Assembly (NCBI RefSeq): GCF_018687675.1
Contig: NZ_CP061302.1
Location: 62,001-126,000 of the forward strand
Source: Polynucleobacter sp. MG-Unter2-18
GTDB lineage: Bacteria > Pseudomonadota > Gammaproteobacteria > Burkholderiales > Burkholderiaceae
Direction of reading: 5' to 3'
DNA: 64,000 bases
The stretch's first letter is position 1. Each line of letters opens with the position of its first letter. The position numbers and the translations under genes are program-made. The notes under the pieces are model-generated. The model was not told the origin of the DNA. It ran no database searches and saw only the letters and a program-made list of their open reading frames with translations. This document shows, one piece after another, positions 53,201-61,920 of this stretch.

Positions 53201-53270
53201 AGCCTTTGCCATATCTTGGATTGTAGGTAAGTTAAGTTTTACTACGGTACGAAGCTCGGTATAAAAAGCT
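53120..53270 (-). pseudogene. moaC 3'-end remnant, copy C
   Basis: This is the longest remnant: minus-strand reading gives ELRTVVKLNLPTIQDMAKAV followed by DRGMLMGNVHVLEKSGAESG and a stop shortly after. It aligns with the MoaC C-terminal helix and tail. It crosses the right edge of the long repeat at 53200, so the moaC fragment was probably present before duplication, with copy C nearer the original. Confidence 0.72.
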
Positions 53271-53393
53271 AAGTAAAGCCAAAACTTCGAGAATCAAGCA
53301 CCTAAACAATAAAAAGCAGGCTCAAGTTTAGGTGCAGGAATTACTTAGCTTAATGGTTGCATAAGTACAAATACGTTTACATATTCTCTAATT

Positions 53394-53401
53394 GGGGGGG
53401 G
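53394..53401. repeat. Homopolymeric G8 tract
   Basis: Eight consecutive G bases lie in an otherwise AT-rich spacer, 182 bases before the third TPR gene. Such tracts can vary in length by slippage. It is not inside a coding frame. Confidence 0.6.
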
Positions 53402-53551
53402 TATTAAAAAGTAATTAGGGTATAAGACTCGATCCCTGCGATAGCCCTGAGAACTTTTTGGAGCTAGTTCAATCTCGATCCATTCGCCTTGGCACAGTTA
53501 CTTATATTCTCCACTGGTTATTTTTAACTATTGTTACGCTAACCCTTGCTA

Positions 53552-53576
53552 AAAATAAGTGCTGTGGCTATAAAAT
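53552..53576 (+). promoter_or_regulatory. Shared -10-like block of TPR gene 3
   Basis: AAAATAAGTGCTG and TATAAAAT match the block before the first GT41 gene (22/25). TAAAAT ends 7 bases before the ATG at 53584, with no ribosome-binding site, as in the other two genes. Confidence 0.5.
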
Positions 53577-53583
53577 ATCTGTT

Positions 53584-55353
53584 ATGAATCATCAACTTCA
53601 AATATTGCTTCAACAAGCTATTCAAGCCTTTCAGAGCGGTAATTTTGATAGTGCCGACTTTATCCTTAAAAGAGTTTTACAGGTCGATTCAAAAAATCTT
53701 CCAGCGTTACATATTCTTGGTTTAATTAGAGCTTCACAATCAAAGTATAAGGAAGCAGCTAATTATTTAGCTTTAGCAGCCCGACTGAATCCGAATGATG
53801 CTTCTATACATTACAACTTAGCAAAAGCTCTTGCCGACTCAGGAAATGATAAAGATGCACTTACCCATCATAAAAAGGCAGTTGCTCTAGCCCCCAATAA
53901 TCCAGAAGCTTGGCTTAGCTACGGAAAAACAGCATCTAATTTAGGTCGCCATCATGATGCTTTGCTTTCCTATGAGAATGCTCTCAGTCTTAAACCTGAT
54001 TATGTGGAAGCTTTATTAAATAAAAGTACATCTTTAAAGGAGCTTAAGAGGTATGAAGAAGCTATAGCTTTGGCAGAGCAGGCTTTAGTAGTAGATCCTC
54101 ATTTGGCAGAGGCTTGGGCTAATAAAGGCGTTGCCTTAAATCAGCTTAAACGTTATGACGAAGCTATTACCCAATACGATCAGGCACTATCTCTTAAGCC
54201 TGACTATGTTGAGGCATGGTTGAGTAAAGGTAACGTGCTAAATCAGCTTAAACGTTATGACGAAGCTATTACCCAATACGATCAGGCACTATCTCTTAAG
54301 CCTGACTATGTTGAGGCATGGACTAATAAAGGTATTGCCTTGAAGGAGTCTAAACGATTTGAAGAAGCAATCACTCACTTTGATAAAGCATTAACTCTTA
54401 AGCCTAGCTATGCAGAAGCCTCTTGGAATAAAAGCCTTTCTTTACTGTTACAAGGAGATTTTGAAAATGGTCTTCCGCTTTATGAGAGCAGATGGGCATT
54501 GCATAAAACTAGCGAAGTTTCCAGCAAGCGTTTCTTCGATAAGCCAACCTGGCTTGGAGAAGAGTCGCTCGATGGCAAAAAAATCCTACTGCATTTTGAG
54601 CAAGGACTCGGAGATTTCATTCAGTTTTGCAGATATGTCAAACTAGTTGCAGATTTAGGCGCCAAAGTTATTTTGGAAGTGCCAAGGTCACTTGCTAGTT
54701 TAATGAAGAATTTAGAGGATATTTCAGAATTAGTCATTGAGGGCCAAGAGCTGCCATTCTTTGATTACCAATGTCCTCTATTGAGTCTTCCGCTGGCATT
54801 TAAAACTAAGCTAAATACAATTCCGAGTCCTAAGGAATATATTACTCTCAATAACCACCACGATAAAACCATTGAATGGAAAATAAAATTAGGTTCAAAG
54901 TTAAGGCCACGAGTTGGCCTAGTTTGGAGTGGGAATCCTCATCATAACAATGACCATAATCGCAGTTTATTGTTACGAGATCTTCTTCCGTTCCTACCAA
55001 ATAAATTTGAATACATAACACTGCAAAAAGAAGTTCGTGAAGTTGATAAATTAACGCTTGATATAAATCCGCATGTTCTGAGTTTTTCTAATGATTTAAA
55101 TGATTTTCTGGATACTGCAGCATTAATTGACCAGTTAGATTTAGTGATTAGCGTTGATACAAGCGTGGCGCATTTAAGTGGTGCATTGGGAAAAAAAACA
55201 TTATTGCTGTTACCTTATGTGCCAGATTGGCGATGGTTATTAGACAGGGAGGATAGTCCATGGTACCCGTCAATTAAGCTATATAGACAGCCGGCGATTG
55301 GCGACTGGAACAGCGTCTTTGATAAGGTCAAATTCGATTTGAGCTGTACTTGA
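53584..55353 (+). CDS. TPR protein with GT9-like C-terminal domain
   Basis: The start is set at 53584 (MNHQLQILLQQAIQAFQSGN), which matches the N-termini of the other three TPR genes; the frame is open to 53458. The 589-residue product has about nine TPR units (1-310) and a C-terminal domain (about 330-580) with ILLHFEQGLGDFIQFCRY, RVGLVWSGNP and DLVISVDTSVAHLSGALGKK, as in GT9 (heptosyltransferase-like) enzymes. Two neighbouring TPR units are encoded by an identical 83-base stretch. Substrate unknown; a role in protein or surface glycosylation is inferred. Confidence 0.85.
   Translation: MNHQLQILLQQAIQAFQSGNFDSADFILKRVLQVDSKNLPALHILGLIRASQSKYKEAANYLALAARLNPNDASIHYNLAKALADSGNDKDALTHHKKAVALAPNNPEAWLSYGKTASNLGRHHDALLSYENALSLKPDYVEALLNKSTSLKELKRYEEAIALAEQALVVDPHLAEAWANKGVALNQLKRYDEAITQYDQALSLKPDYVEAWLSKGNVLNQLKRYDEAITQYDQALSLKPDYVEAWTNKGIALKESKRFEEAITHFDKALTLKPSYAEASWNKSLSLLLQGDFENGLPLYESRWALHKTSEVSSKRFFDKPTWLGEESLDGKKILLHFEQGLGDFIQFCRYVKLVADLGAKVILEVPRSLASLMKNLEDISELVIEGQELPFFDYQCPLLSLPLAFKTKLNTIPSPKEYITLNNHHDKTIEWKIKLGSKLRPRVGLVWSGNPHHNNDHNRSLLLRDLLPFLPNKFEYITLQKEVREVDKLTLDINPHVLSFSNDLNDFLDTAALIDQLDLVISVDTSVAHLSGALGKKTLLLLPYVPDWRWLLDREDSPWYPSIKLYRQPAIGDWNSVFDKVKFDLSCT
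54137..54321 (+). repeat. Tandem TPR-coding repeat, 83 identical bases 102 apart
   Basis: Bases 54137-54219 recur exactly at 54239-54321, encoding QLKRYDEAITQYDQALSLKP and the next residues twice. The period of 102 bases equals one 34-residue TPR, so this is a recent single-unit duplication. Confidence 0.9.
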
Positions 55354-55809
55354 GATTTTCAGTCTGTATATCAATGATGGGCTATGCATGATTTTATTAT
55401 TTTCTTAGAAATTATTTGAGGGTTAACGAAGGGTTTGATTAGTTATAAATCGATCCACTATTTCATCTAGACATCAAGTAGAAATAAAAATCCTAAATTA
55501 GAATTAAACCTATGTATTTTTCTTACTTGAACTTATGTCCAATATGGCTTAGATGTATTTTTGATAGTTTTAATAAATCACCACGTTAATATGGTGGAGG
55601 TTTCTATTTGTAATTGTTGAATTGACTTAATTCATACTCAAGAAGAGGTTGTCTAGTCATATATAAAGCAATAACCAACATTAATTCATTGTAAAGTAGC
55701 GATATTAATTTTTACAGCTAGCAAAGATTTTTTGATACTTAGCTTATATCTAATGCGCTACAGTATCAAAAATTGAAGTGTAAAAATTGCTAAGATGAGC
55801 TATAAATAA
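55354..55809. other. 456-base AT-rich spacer between convergent TPR genes
   Basis: No gene, RNA or clear terminator was recognised. The only structure seen is a long hairpin at 55728-55773 and a weak CACCA/TGGTG pair near 55580. Confidence 0.5.
55728..55773. repeat. Long AT-rich hairpin
   Basis: TTTTTGATACTTAGC (55729-55743) pairs with GCTACAGTATCAAAAA (55757-55772) over 15 pairs with one bulged C and a 13-base loop. No T run follows the stem on either strand, so it is not a standard terminator. Confidence 0.6.
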
Positions 55810-57399
55810 TCAGGTATTGAAATTGATAAGTTCACGGCGAACGCTTTCAATGACTGACGTCCAGTCATCATGTGATGGCTGGCTAAATACTTTTGCAGTT
55901 GGGTACCAAGATTCTCTTTGCCCATCCGACCATCTCCAATCAACAGAGAACTGGGTTAAAACCCAGACTGGTTTACCCATTGCCCCAGCCATATGAGCAA
56001 CAGAGGTATCTACGGAAATTACTAAATCAAGATTTTCTATTAATGCAGCGGTGTCAGAGAAATCATTTAATTGATCATCATGGTTGAAAATTTTTGGGCC
56101 CAACCAAGAATCCGTTTCTAATTTTTCCAGCTCAGCAACAGCTTCCCCTCCCTTTTGTAAGCTATGGAACTCAAAGTTGACATCTTTAAGTACCGTAAAC
56201 ATTTTCAGGGGGATACTTTTCCGCACTGCATAATCCCAGAGTCCAGGCGTATCTGCTCTGTGCCCACTAGACCAAACTAATCCAATTCTGAATTTTTCCT
56301 TGGCGCCTAATTTATTTCTCCAGTGCTGAACTTTTTCGGTTGGCGGCAAAATATACCCAATACCTTTTGGTATTGTATTGATGGTTGTTTTTAATGCCAA
56401 AGGTAGACTGAGTAAGGGAATGTGAAAATCAAATTCTGGGGGCTGATCACCCTGTCTAATTAGCTGGTCTACGCCTTCCAGGTTGATGAAAGATGTCAAT
56501 AAAGGCTCTTGAACTTCAAAAAAAACTTTTGCACCCAAGTTGGCAATCAATTTAATGTATCTACAGAATTGAATCGTATCTCCTAGTCCTTGCTCGGACC
56601 AAATTAAGATAGTTTTTCCTTTTAGTGACTCTTGTCCAAGCCATAGGGGTTTTAAATAATGTCGATTTGAATTTTTTTGAAATTCTGTTTTCCATCTCCA
56701 CTCATAAAAAGTCCAGCCATTCTCATAGTCGCCAAGATGAAGAAGTGTAAGGGACTTGTTCCAATTTGCCGGAATATCATCTGGCTCAATAGCGATTGCT
56801 TTGTTATAACTTAGCAATGCTTCATCGAATCTTTTTAATTCATGGAGGGTAAATGCTTTATTCGCCCATGCCTGTGCAAAACTTGGATTTAGGCTCAATG
56901 CTTTGTCGTAGTGGGGTAGGGCTTCCTTAAATCTTTTTAACTCATGAAGAGTGGTTCCTATGTTGAACCAACTTTCAGCTAATTCGGGTTGTAATCCTAG
57001 AGCCCTTTCGAAACAATCGAGAGCTTGTGCATGGGATTTTAAGTTTGATAAGCTTTTACCGAAATTCAGCCAAGCAGATGGGTTGTTAGGAGTTAAGTCG
57101 ACTGCTTTTTTATGGTGGGTAATGGACTGCTTATGGCACCCACCATCAGCAAGAGATTTGGCTAGGTTGTATTGAATAGATGCGTCATTGGGATTAATTC
57201 GGGCGGCTTTACCTAGCAACTCAGCCGCTTCCTGATATTTTTGTGCTGATGCTCTGATAAGTCCCAAAATACTCAAGGCTGCCAGGTTTTTTGAGTCAAC
57301 CCTCAATATCCCCTTAAGAATTGAGTCGGCAACACGATGATCGCCTCTTTGAAAGGCCTGCAAAGCTTGTTGAAGCATTAATTGAAGCTGGGGGTTCAT
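55810..57399 (-). CDS. TPR protein with GT9-like C-terminal domain, next to mscL
   Basis: The 529-residue product has about six TPR units (1-235, starting MNPQLQLMLQQALQAFQRGD) and a GT9-like domain with ILIWSEQGLGDTIQFCRYIK, RIGLVWSSGH and NLDLVISVDTSVAHMAGAMG. It is a clear paralogue of the plus-strand gene at 53.6 kb but more divergent. It begins 4 bases after the mscL stop without a visible ribosome-binding site, so it probably depends on mscL transcription and translation. Confidence 0.85.
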   Translation of the reverse strand: MNPQLQLMLQQALQAFQRGDHRVADSILKGILRVDSKNLAALSILGLIRASAQKYQEAAELLGKAARINPNDASIQYNLAKSLADGGCHKQSITHHKKAVDLTPNNPSAWLNFGKSLSNLKSHAQALDCFERALGLQPELAESWFNIGTTLHELKRFKEALPHYDKALSLNPSFAQAWANKAFTLHELKRFDEALLSYNKAIAIEPDDIPANWNKSLTLLHLGDYENGWTFYEWRWKTEFQKNSNRHYLKPLWLGQESLKGKTILIWSEQGLGDTIQFCRYIKLIANLGAKVFFEVQEPLLTSFINLEGVDQLIRQGDQPPEFDFHIPLLSLPLALKTTINTIPKGIGYILPPTEKVQHWRNKLGAKEKFRIGLVWSSGHRADTPGLWDYAVRKSIPLKMFTVLKDVNFEFHSLQKGGEAVAELEKLETDSWLGPKIFNHDDQLNDFSDTAALIENLDLVISVDTSVAHMAGAMGKPVWVLTQFSVDWRWSDGQRESWYPTAKVFSQPSHDDWTSVIESVRRELINFNT

Positions 57400-57403
57400 A
57401 TTG

Positions 57404-57826
57404 TTATTTTTTGAGGCTATCCCGAATTTCTCTCAATAGCAGAATATCCTCTGGTGCTGGAGGGGTTGGTGGCGCATCTATTATTCGTATTTTGTTGACG
57501 ACTTTCACCATCTGGAAAATGACAAATGCTAGAAGGATAAAGTTAATGGAAATTGTGATGAAGTTTCCATAGGCAAAAATGGGTACCCCAGCCTTTTTGA
57601 GGGCATCAAAGGTTCTTGGAACACCCTCAGGGATTCTGCCTAGCACCAAGAACAGGTTGGTAAAGTCAATATGACCCCCCAAAAGGGTGGAAATCACCGG
57701 CATCACAATGTCATTGACCAGGGAATCCACAATTTTCCCAAATGCCCCGCCAATGATAACGCCCACTGCTAAATCAACGACATTTCCCTTAACTGCAAAG
57801 TCCCGAAATTCCTTTAAAACAGCCAT
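57404..57826 (-). CDS. mscL: Large-conductance mechanosensitive channel
   Basis: The 140-residue product begins [20 protein letters not shown], with the TM1 segment [20 protein letters not shown]2 [18 protein letters not shown] and a C-terminal helical bundle ending [11 protein letters not shown]. It opens under membrane tension to release solutes on osmotic downshift. Its only downstream partner is a TPR glycosyltransferase. Confidence 0.97.
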   Translation of the reverse strand: MAVLKEFRDFAVKGNVVDLAVGVIIGGAFGKIVDSLVNDIVMPVISTLLGGHIDFTNLFLVLGRIPEGVPRTFDALKKAGVPIFAYGNFITISINFILLAFVIFQMVKVVNKIRIIDAPPTPPAPEDILLLREIRDSLKK

Positions 57827-57962
57827 AAATACCTCTCATTTCAAGTGGATTGAGATTAACTCAAAATTAACCCTATAACTTTGATGAATGCCCGATTTTT
57901 ACTTTAAAATCTCACCTTTAAGTATTTTTACCTATAAATGCTCTTTTCGAGGAATTTTGTAA

Positions 57963-58565
57963 ATGAGTGACAAGCCCAGTATGGATAAGGATCGTCGTAA
58001 ATGGTTGATCGCTACTTCAGCGGTTGGAGGCGCTGGTGCGGCCGCAGCCCTTTACCCGTTTGTTGATAGTTTTCAGCCTTCTGAGCGTGCTAAAGCCGCT
58101 GGAGCTGCCGTCGAAATCGATATTGCTGGTATGCAGCCAGATGAGATGCGCATGGTGGAGTGGCGTGGTAAGCCTGTATGGGTGGTGCGTCGCACCCCTG
58201 AGCAGGTTGCCGAGCTTTCCAAGATTGATGCAGAGCTTGCAGATCCTGATTCTTTAAGGGATCCAGCTCAATTTACCCCTCCTTATGCTCAGAATCAATG
58301 GCGCTCAATTAAGCCTGAATACATGGTAGTAGTTGGTATTTGCACCCATTTAGGATGCTCGCCTACACCTAAGTTTGAGGCAGGCGCTCAGCCTTCTTTG
58401 CCAAATACATGGCAGGGTGGTTTCCTCTGCCCATGTCATGGCTCAACCTTTGATATGGCGGGCCGTGTATTTAAGAACAAACCAGCCCCAGACAATATGG
58501 AAGTGCCGCCGCATATGTATTTGAGCGACACCAAAATTCTAGTCGGTGAAGATAAGAAGGCCTAA
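57963..58565 (+). CDS. petA: Ubiquinol-cytochrome c reductase, Rieske iron-sulfur subunit
   Basis: The 200-residue product has a twin-arginine anchor (DRRKWLIATSAVGGAGAAAA) and the 2Fe-2S ligands CTHLGC and CPCHGS. It takes electrons from quinol at the Qo site of bc1. Export probably uses the Tat system encoded at 42.4-44 kb. It is the first gene of petABC. Confidence 0.97.
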   Translation: MSDKPSMDKDRRKWLIATSAVGGAGAAAALYPFVDSFQPSERAKAAGAAVEIDIAGMQPDEMRMVEWRGKPVWVVRRTPEQVAELSKIDAELADPDSLRDPAQFTPPYAQNQWRSIKPEYMVVVGICTHLGCSPTPKFEAGAQPSLPNTWQGGFLCPCHGSTFDMAGRVFKNKPAPDNMEVPPHMYLSDTKILVGEDKKA

Positions 58566-58575
58566 GGAGAAATAA

Positions 58576-59976
58576 ATGGCATTTCACGAAAAAGAAGTCC
58601 CAGCAAACGCATCCGTCGCAGTGAAGATGATGGCTTGGGTTGATTCACGGCTACCTGTCACTGAAGCCTTCAAGCGTCATATGAGCGAGTATTACGCTCC
58701 TAAAAACCTGAACTTCTTCTACATTTTTGGTGCGCTAGCGATTGTAGTTTTAGCGATTCAGATCATTACAGGTATTTTCTTGACCATGAACTACAAACCA
58801 GATGCTGCTAAGGCGTTTGAGTCAGTTGAATACATCATGCGCGAAGTTCCATTCGGCTGGTTGATTCGGTACATGCACTCGACTGGCGCCTCGATGTTCT
58901 TCGTAGTGGTTTACATGCACATGTTCCGTGGTTTGATCTACGGCTCATATCGCAAGCCACGTGAGTTAATTTGGATTTTCGGTTGCGCTATTTTCTTAGC
59001 TTTAATGGGTGAGGCGTTCTTCGGTTACCTGCTCCCATGGGGTCAAATGTCCTATTGGGGCGCTCAAGTAATTGTGAACTTATTTTCCGCAATTCCATTG
59101 ATTGGTCCAGATCTATCTCTTTGGTTACGTGGCGACTACGTAGTTGGTGATGCAACGCTCAACCGCTTCTTTGCATTCCACGTGATTGCTATTCCTTTGG
59201 TATTAATTGGATTAGTTGCGGCACACATTCTTGCATTACATGAAGTGGGCTCAAACAATCCAGATGGAATTGAGATTAAGAACACGGTTGATGAAAAAGG
59301 TATCCCTTTAGACGGAATTCCCTTCCATCCTTTTTACAGTGTCCATGACATCATGTATCTGGGCGGTTTCTTGATCATCTTTGCTTCGATTGTTTTCTTT
59401 GCACCTGAGATGGGTGGTTACTTCTTGGAAGCGAATAACTTCATTCCAGCAAACCCATTTGTTACGCCAACACATATTGCTCCGGTTTGGTATTTCACTC
59501 CGTTCTATTCCATGTTGCGCGCCACTACTACGAATTTCTTACTGCCTTTGTGGATTTTCTTGGCAGTAATTTTGGGTATGTTTGCTCTCCGGTCCAAAGA
59601 CATCAAGGTAAAAGGCGCATGTGTAGCTATCGCATTGGTATTAGCCGCCGGTTTCTATGCGTTTGATGCGAAGTTCTGGGGTGTTGTAATTATGGGTGGA
59701 TCTGTTGTGATTCTCTTCTTCTTGCCATGGTTAGATCACTCTCCAGTGAAGTCAATTCGCTATCGCCCCCAATTCCATAAGTATATTTTTGGAACCTTCA
59801 TCTTGACTTTCGTAGTTTTGGGTTACTTGGGTATCGAGCCGCCATCACCTCTGTACGAAAAGATTTCTCAGATTTGTACTATTTATTATCTGGGCTTTTT
59901 CTTGGCAATGCCGTTCTGGAGCACGCTTGGTACATTCAAGCCAGTTCCAACGCGCGTTACTTTTAAGCCTCATTAA
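58576..59976 (+). CDS. petB: Cytochrome b of the bc1 complex
   Basis: The 466-residue product has eight or more membrane helices, haem-ligand histidines in YMHSTGASMFFVVVYMHMF and FAFHVIAIPLVLIGLVAAHI, and the QMSYWGAQVI Qo element. At residues 303-306 the usual PEWY motif is PVWY, lacking the Qo glutamate. The length is full for a bacterial cytochrome b with eight helices plus a C-terminal extension. Confidence 0.96.
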   Translation: MAFHEKEVPANASVAVKMMAWVDSRLPVTEAFKRHMSEYYAPKNLNFFYIFGALAIVVLAIQIITGIFLTMNYKPDAAKAFESVEYIMREVPFGWLIRYMHSTGASMFFVVVYMHMFRGLIYGSYRKPRELIWIFGCAIFLALMGEAFFGYLLPWGQMSYWGAQVIVNLFSAIPLIGPDLSLWLRGDYVVGDATLNRFFAFHVIAIPLVLIGLVAAHILALHEVGSNNPDGIEIKNTVDEKGIPLDGIPFHPFYSVHDIMYLGGFLIIFASIVFFAPEMGGYFLEANNFIPANPFVTPTHIAPVWYFTPFYSMLRATTTNFLLPLWIFLAVILGMFALRSKDIKVKGACVAIALVLAAGFYAFDAKFWGVVIMGGSVVILFFLPWLDHSPVKSIRYRPQFHKYIFGTFILTFVVLGYLGIEPPSPLYEKISQICTIYYLGFFLAMPFWSTLGTFKPVPTRVTFKPH

Positions 59977-60005
59977 TTCAGATACTCGAGAAATTAGGAA
60001 CTAGT

Positions 60006-60779
60006 ATGAAACGAATTTTGCACACTGTGATGGGCGTCTGTCAGGCAACTGCATTGATTGCTGCCCTTGGTTTTGGTTTAACTGCAAATGCAAGCGAGGG
60101 TGGTTTCCCGTTGGAGACTGCACCAAATCGCGTTAGTAATAATGCATCTTTGCAAAATGGCGCTAAGATATTTGTTAACTATTGCTTGAACTGCCACTCT
60201 GCTACAAGCGTGCGTTACAACCGTATGCGTGATATTGGCCTGACAGATCAGCAAATCAAAGACAACTTGATTTTGACCGACGCTAAAGTTGGCGACTTAA
60301 TGACCATTTCAATGTCACCCAAAGATGGCAAAGCTTTCTTTGGTAAAACCCCTCCTGATTTATCTGTTGAGGCCCGTGCACGCGGTACTGACTGGCTCTA
60401 TACCTACTTCCGCACTTTCTACAAAGATGACACTACCCAAACTGGGTGGAATAACTTGGTGTATCCGAACGTTGGTATGCCGCATGTCCTCTGGCAGTTG
60501 CAGGGTGAGCGTGCTGCAAAGTTTGAAGAGCGCCCAGATCCACATGACGCAAGCCGTGTAGAGAAAAAATTTGTTGGATTTGAGCAGTTGACTCCGGGAA
60601 CTATGAAGCCACAAGAGTATGACGACAATATTGCTGACTTAGTTGCTTTCATGTCATGGATGGCTGAGCCAGTACAACTTGAGCGTAAGCGTTTAGGTGT
60701 GATTGTGTTGATCTTCTTGGCAATCTTCACTCTGGTAGCTTCACGTTTGAATAAGGCGTACTGGAAAGACATTCACTAA
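60006..60779 (+). CDS. petC: Cytochrome c1
   Basis: The 257-residue product has a signal peptide (to about ANASEGG), the haem motif CLNCH followed by SATSVRYNRM, and a C-terminal membrane anchor (LGVIVLIFLAIFTLVASRL) ending KAYWKDIH. It passes electrons from the Rieske protein to soluble cytochromes such as c4. It ends the petABC operon. Confidence 0.96.
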   Translation: MKRILHTVMGVCQATALIAALGFGLTANASEGGFPLETAPNRVSNNASLQNGAKIFVNYCLNCHSATSVRYNRMRDIGLTDQQIKDNLILTDAKVGDLMTISMSPKDGKAFFGKTPPDLSVEARARGTDWLYTYFRTFYKDDTTQTGWNNLVYPNVGMPHVLWQLQGERAAKFEERPDPHDASRVEKKFVGFEQLTPGTMKPQEYDDNIADLVAFMSWMAEPVQLERKRLGVIVLIFLAIFTLVASRLNKAYWKDIH

Positions 60780-60857
60780 GCTTCAGTTTTTGAGATTTAA
60801 AGTCGCAGTTGTTTGTGCGTTTGTTGTATTGAAGTAGATATTTAAGGAAATAAATTT

Positions 60858-61469
60858 ATGATGGTGTTGTACTCGGGCACAAATTGCCCATTCTCGCAAC
60901 GCTGCCGTCTGGTGCTTTTTGAAAAAGGCATGGACTTTGAAATTCGTGATGTGGACTTGTTTAACAAGCCAGAAGACATCTCGGTGATGAACCCTTATGG
61001 CCAAGTTCCAATATTGGTCGAACGCGACTTGATTTTGTATGAGTCAAACATCATCAATGAGTATATTGATGAGCGTTTTCCTCATCCGCAATTGATGCCG
61101 CCCGATCCTGTTGCACGCGCACGCGCACGTCTCTTCCTCTTCAATTTTGAAAAAGAGTTGTTTGTACATGTTGCAGCTTTAGAGAATGAAAAAGGCAAAG
61201 CAGCTGAGAAATCTCATGAAAAAGCTCGCTTAGCAATTCGTGATCGCTTAACTCAGCTTGCACCTATTTTTGTGAAGAATAAGTACATGTTGGGCGAAGA
61301 GTTTTCTATGTTGGATGTAGCAATCGCTCCTTTATTGTGGCGTTTGGAGCATTACGGTATTGACCTCTCGCGTAATGCAGCTCCTCTCTTGAAGTACGCT
61401 GAGCGTATTTTCAGCAGACCTGCTTATATTGAGGCATTGACTCCTTCAGAAAAGGTAATGCGTCGCTAA
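60858..61469 (+). CDS. sspA: Stringent starvation protein A
   Basis: The 203-residue product has a GST-like fold: YSGTNCPFSQRCRLVLFEKG, NPYGQVPILVERDLILYESN and an all-helical C-terminal half. SspA binds RNA polymerase and affects stress and virulence genes in E. coli. AAGGAAA lies 7 bases before the ATG. It lies between petC and sspB, the order usual in betaproteobacteria. Confidence 0.93.
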   Translation: MMVLYSGTNCPFSQRCRLVLFEKGMDFEIRDVDLFNKPEDISVMNPYGQVPILVERDLILYESNIINEYIDERFPHPQLMPPDPVARARARLFLFNFEKELFVHVAALENEKGKAAEKSHEKARLAIRDRLTQLAPIFVKNKYMLGEEFSMLDVAIAPLLWRLEHYGIDLSRNAAPLLKYAERIFSRPAYIEALTPSEKVMRR

Positions 61470-61500
61470 GCGGCTCATTTCTCAGGCTGGCAGAATAAGC

Positions 61501-61902
61501 ATGTCTGATATCCCAAGCAATAAACCCTACTTAATCCGTGCTCTACATCAGTGGTGCACGGATTTTGGTTTTACGCCCTTCATGGCTGTCTTTGTAGACT
61601 CTAGTGTTGAAGTGCCCATGGAGTTTGTGAAGAAAGATGAAATTGTTTTAAATCTCTCCTTGGAGGCCTGTCATCAACTGAATTTGGATAATGATTGGAT
61701 CAGTTTTCAGGCAAGATTTGGCGGGGTTCCAAGGAAAATTATGGTTCCTGTAAGCCATGTTTTAGCGATCTATGCACGAGAAAATGGCCAAGGAATGTCC
61801 TTTCCATTTGATGCCAGTCAGGCCGGCAAGCTCAAAGATACAAGTCCTGAGAATGCTGAAAAGCCAAAAGCTAGCAGACCTTCCTTGACGATTGTGAAAT
61901 AG
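61501..61902 (+). CDS. sspB: ClpXP adaptor SspB
   Basis: The 133-residue product begins with a substrate-binding domain (KPYLIRALHQWCTDFGFTPF) and ends RPSLTIVK, matching the C-terminal ClpX-docking motif of SspB. It delivers ssrA-tagged proteins to ClpXP. It lies 31 bases after sspA. Confidence 0.95.
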   Translation: MSDIPSNKPYLIRALHQWCTDFGFTPFMAVFVDSSVEVPMEFVKKDEIVLNLSLEACHQLNLDNDWISFQARFGGVPRKIMVPVSHVLAIYARENGQGMSFPFDASQAGKLKDTSPENAEKPKASRPSLTIVK

Positions 61903-61920
61903 GTTAAAATATTATCCGTT

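Larger units (their letters stand above)
52915..53583. other. 669-base spacer: repeat end, moaC remnant, G tract
   Basis: Bases to 53200 are the end of the long repeat. A moaC remnant continues to about 53270. A run of eight G lies at 53394-53401. The frame of the next gene is open from 53458, but that stretch has no family similarity. No intact gene was found. Confidence 0.6.

Noticed and set aside
54029..54420. Regular 102-base repeats considered as a CRISPR or satellite array
   Set aside because: They are in frame, encode TPR units and lack spacers of constant length between short identical repeats.
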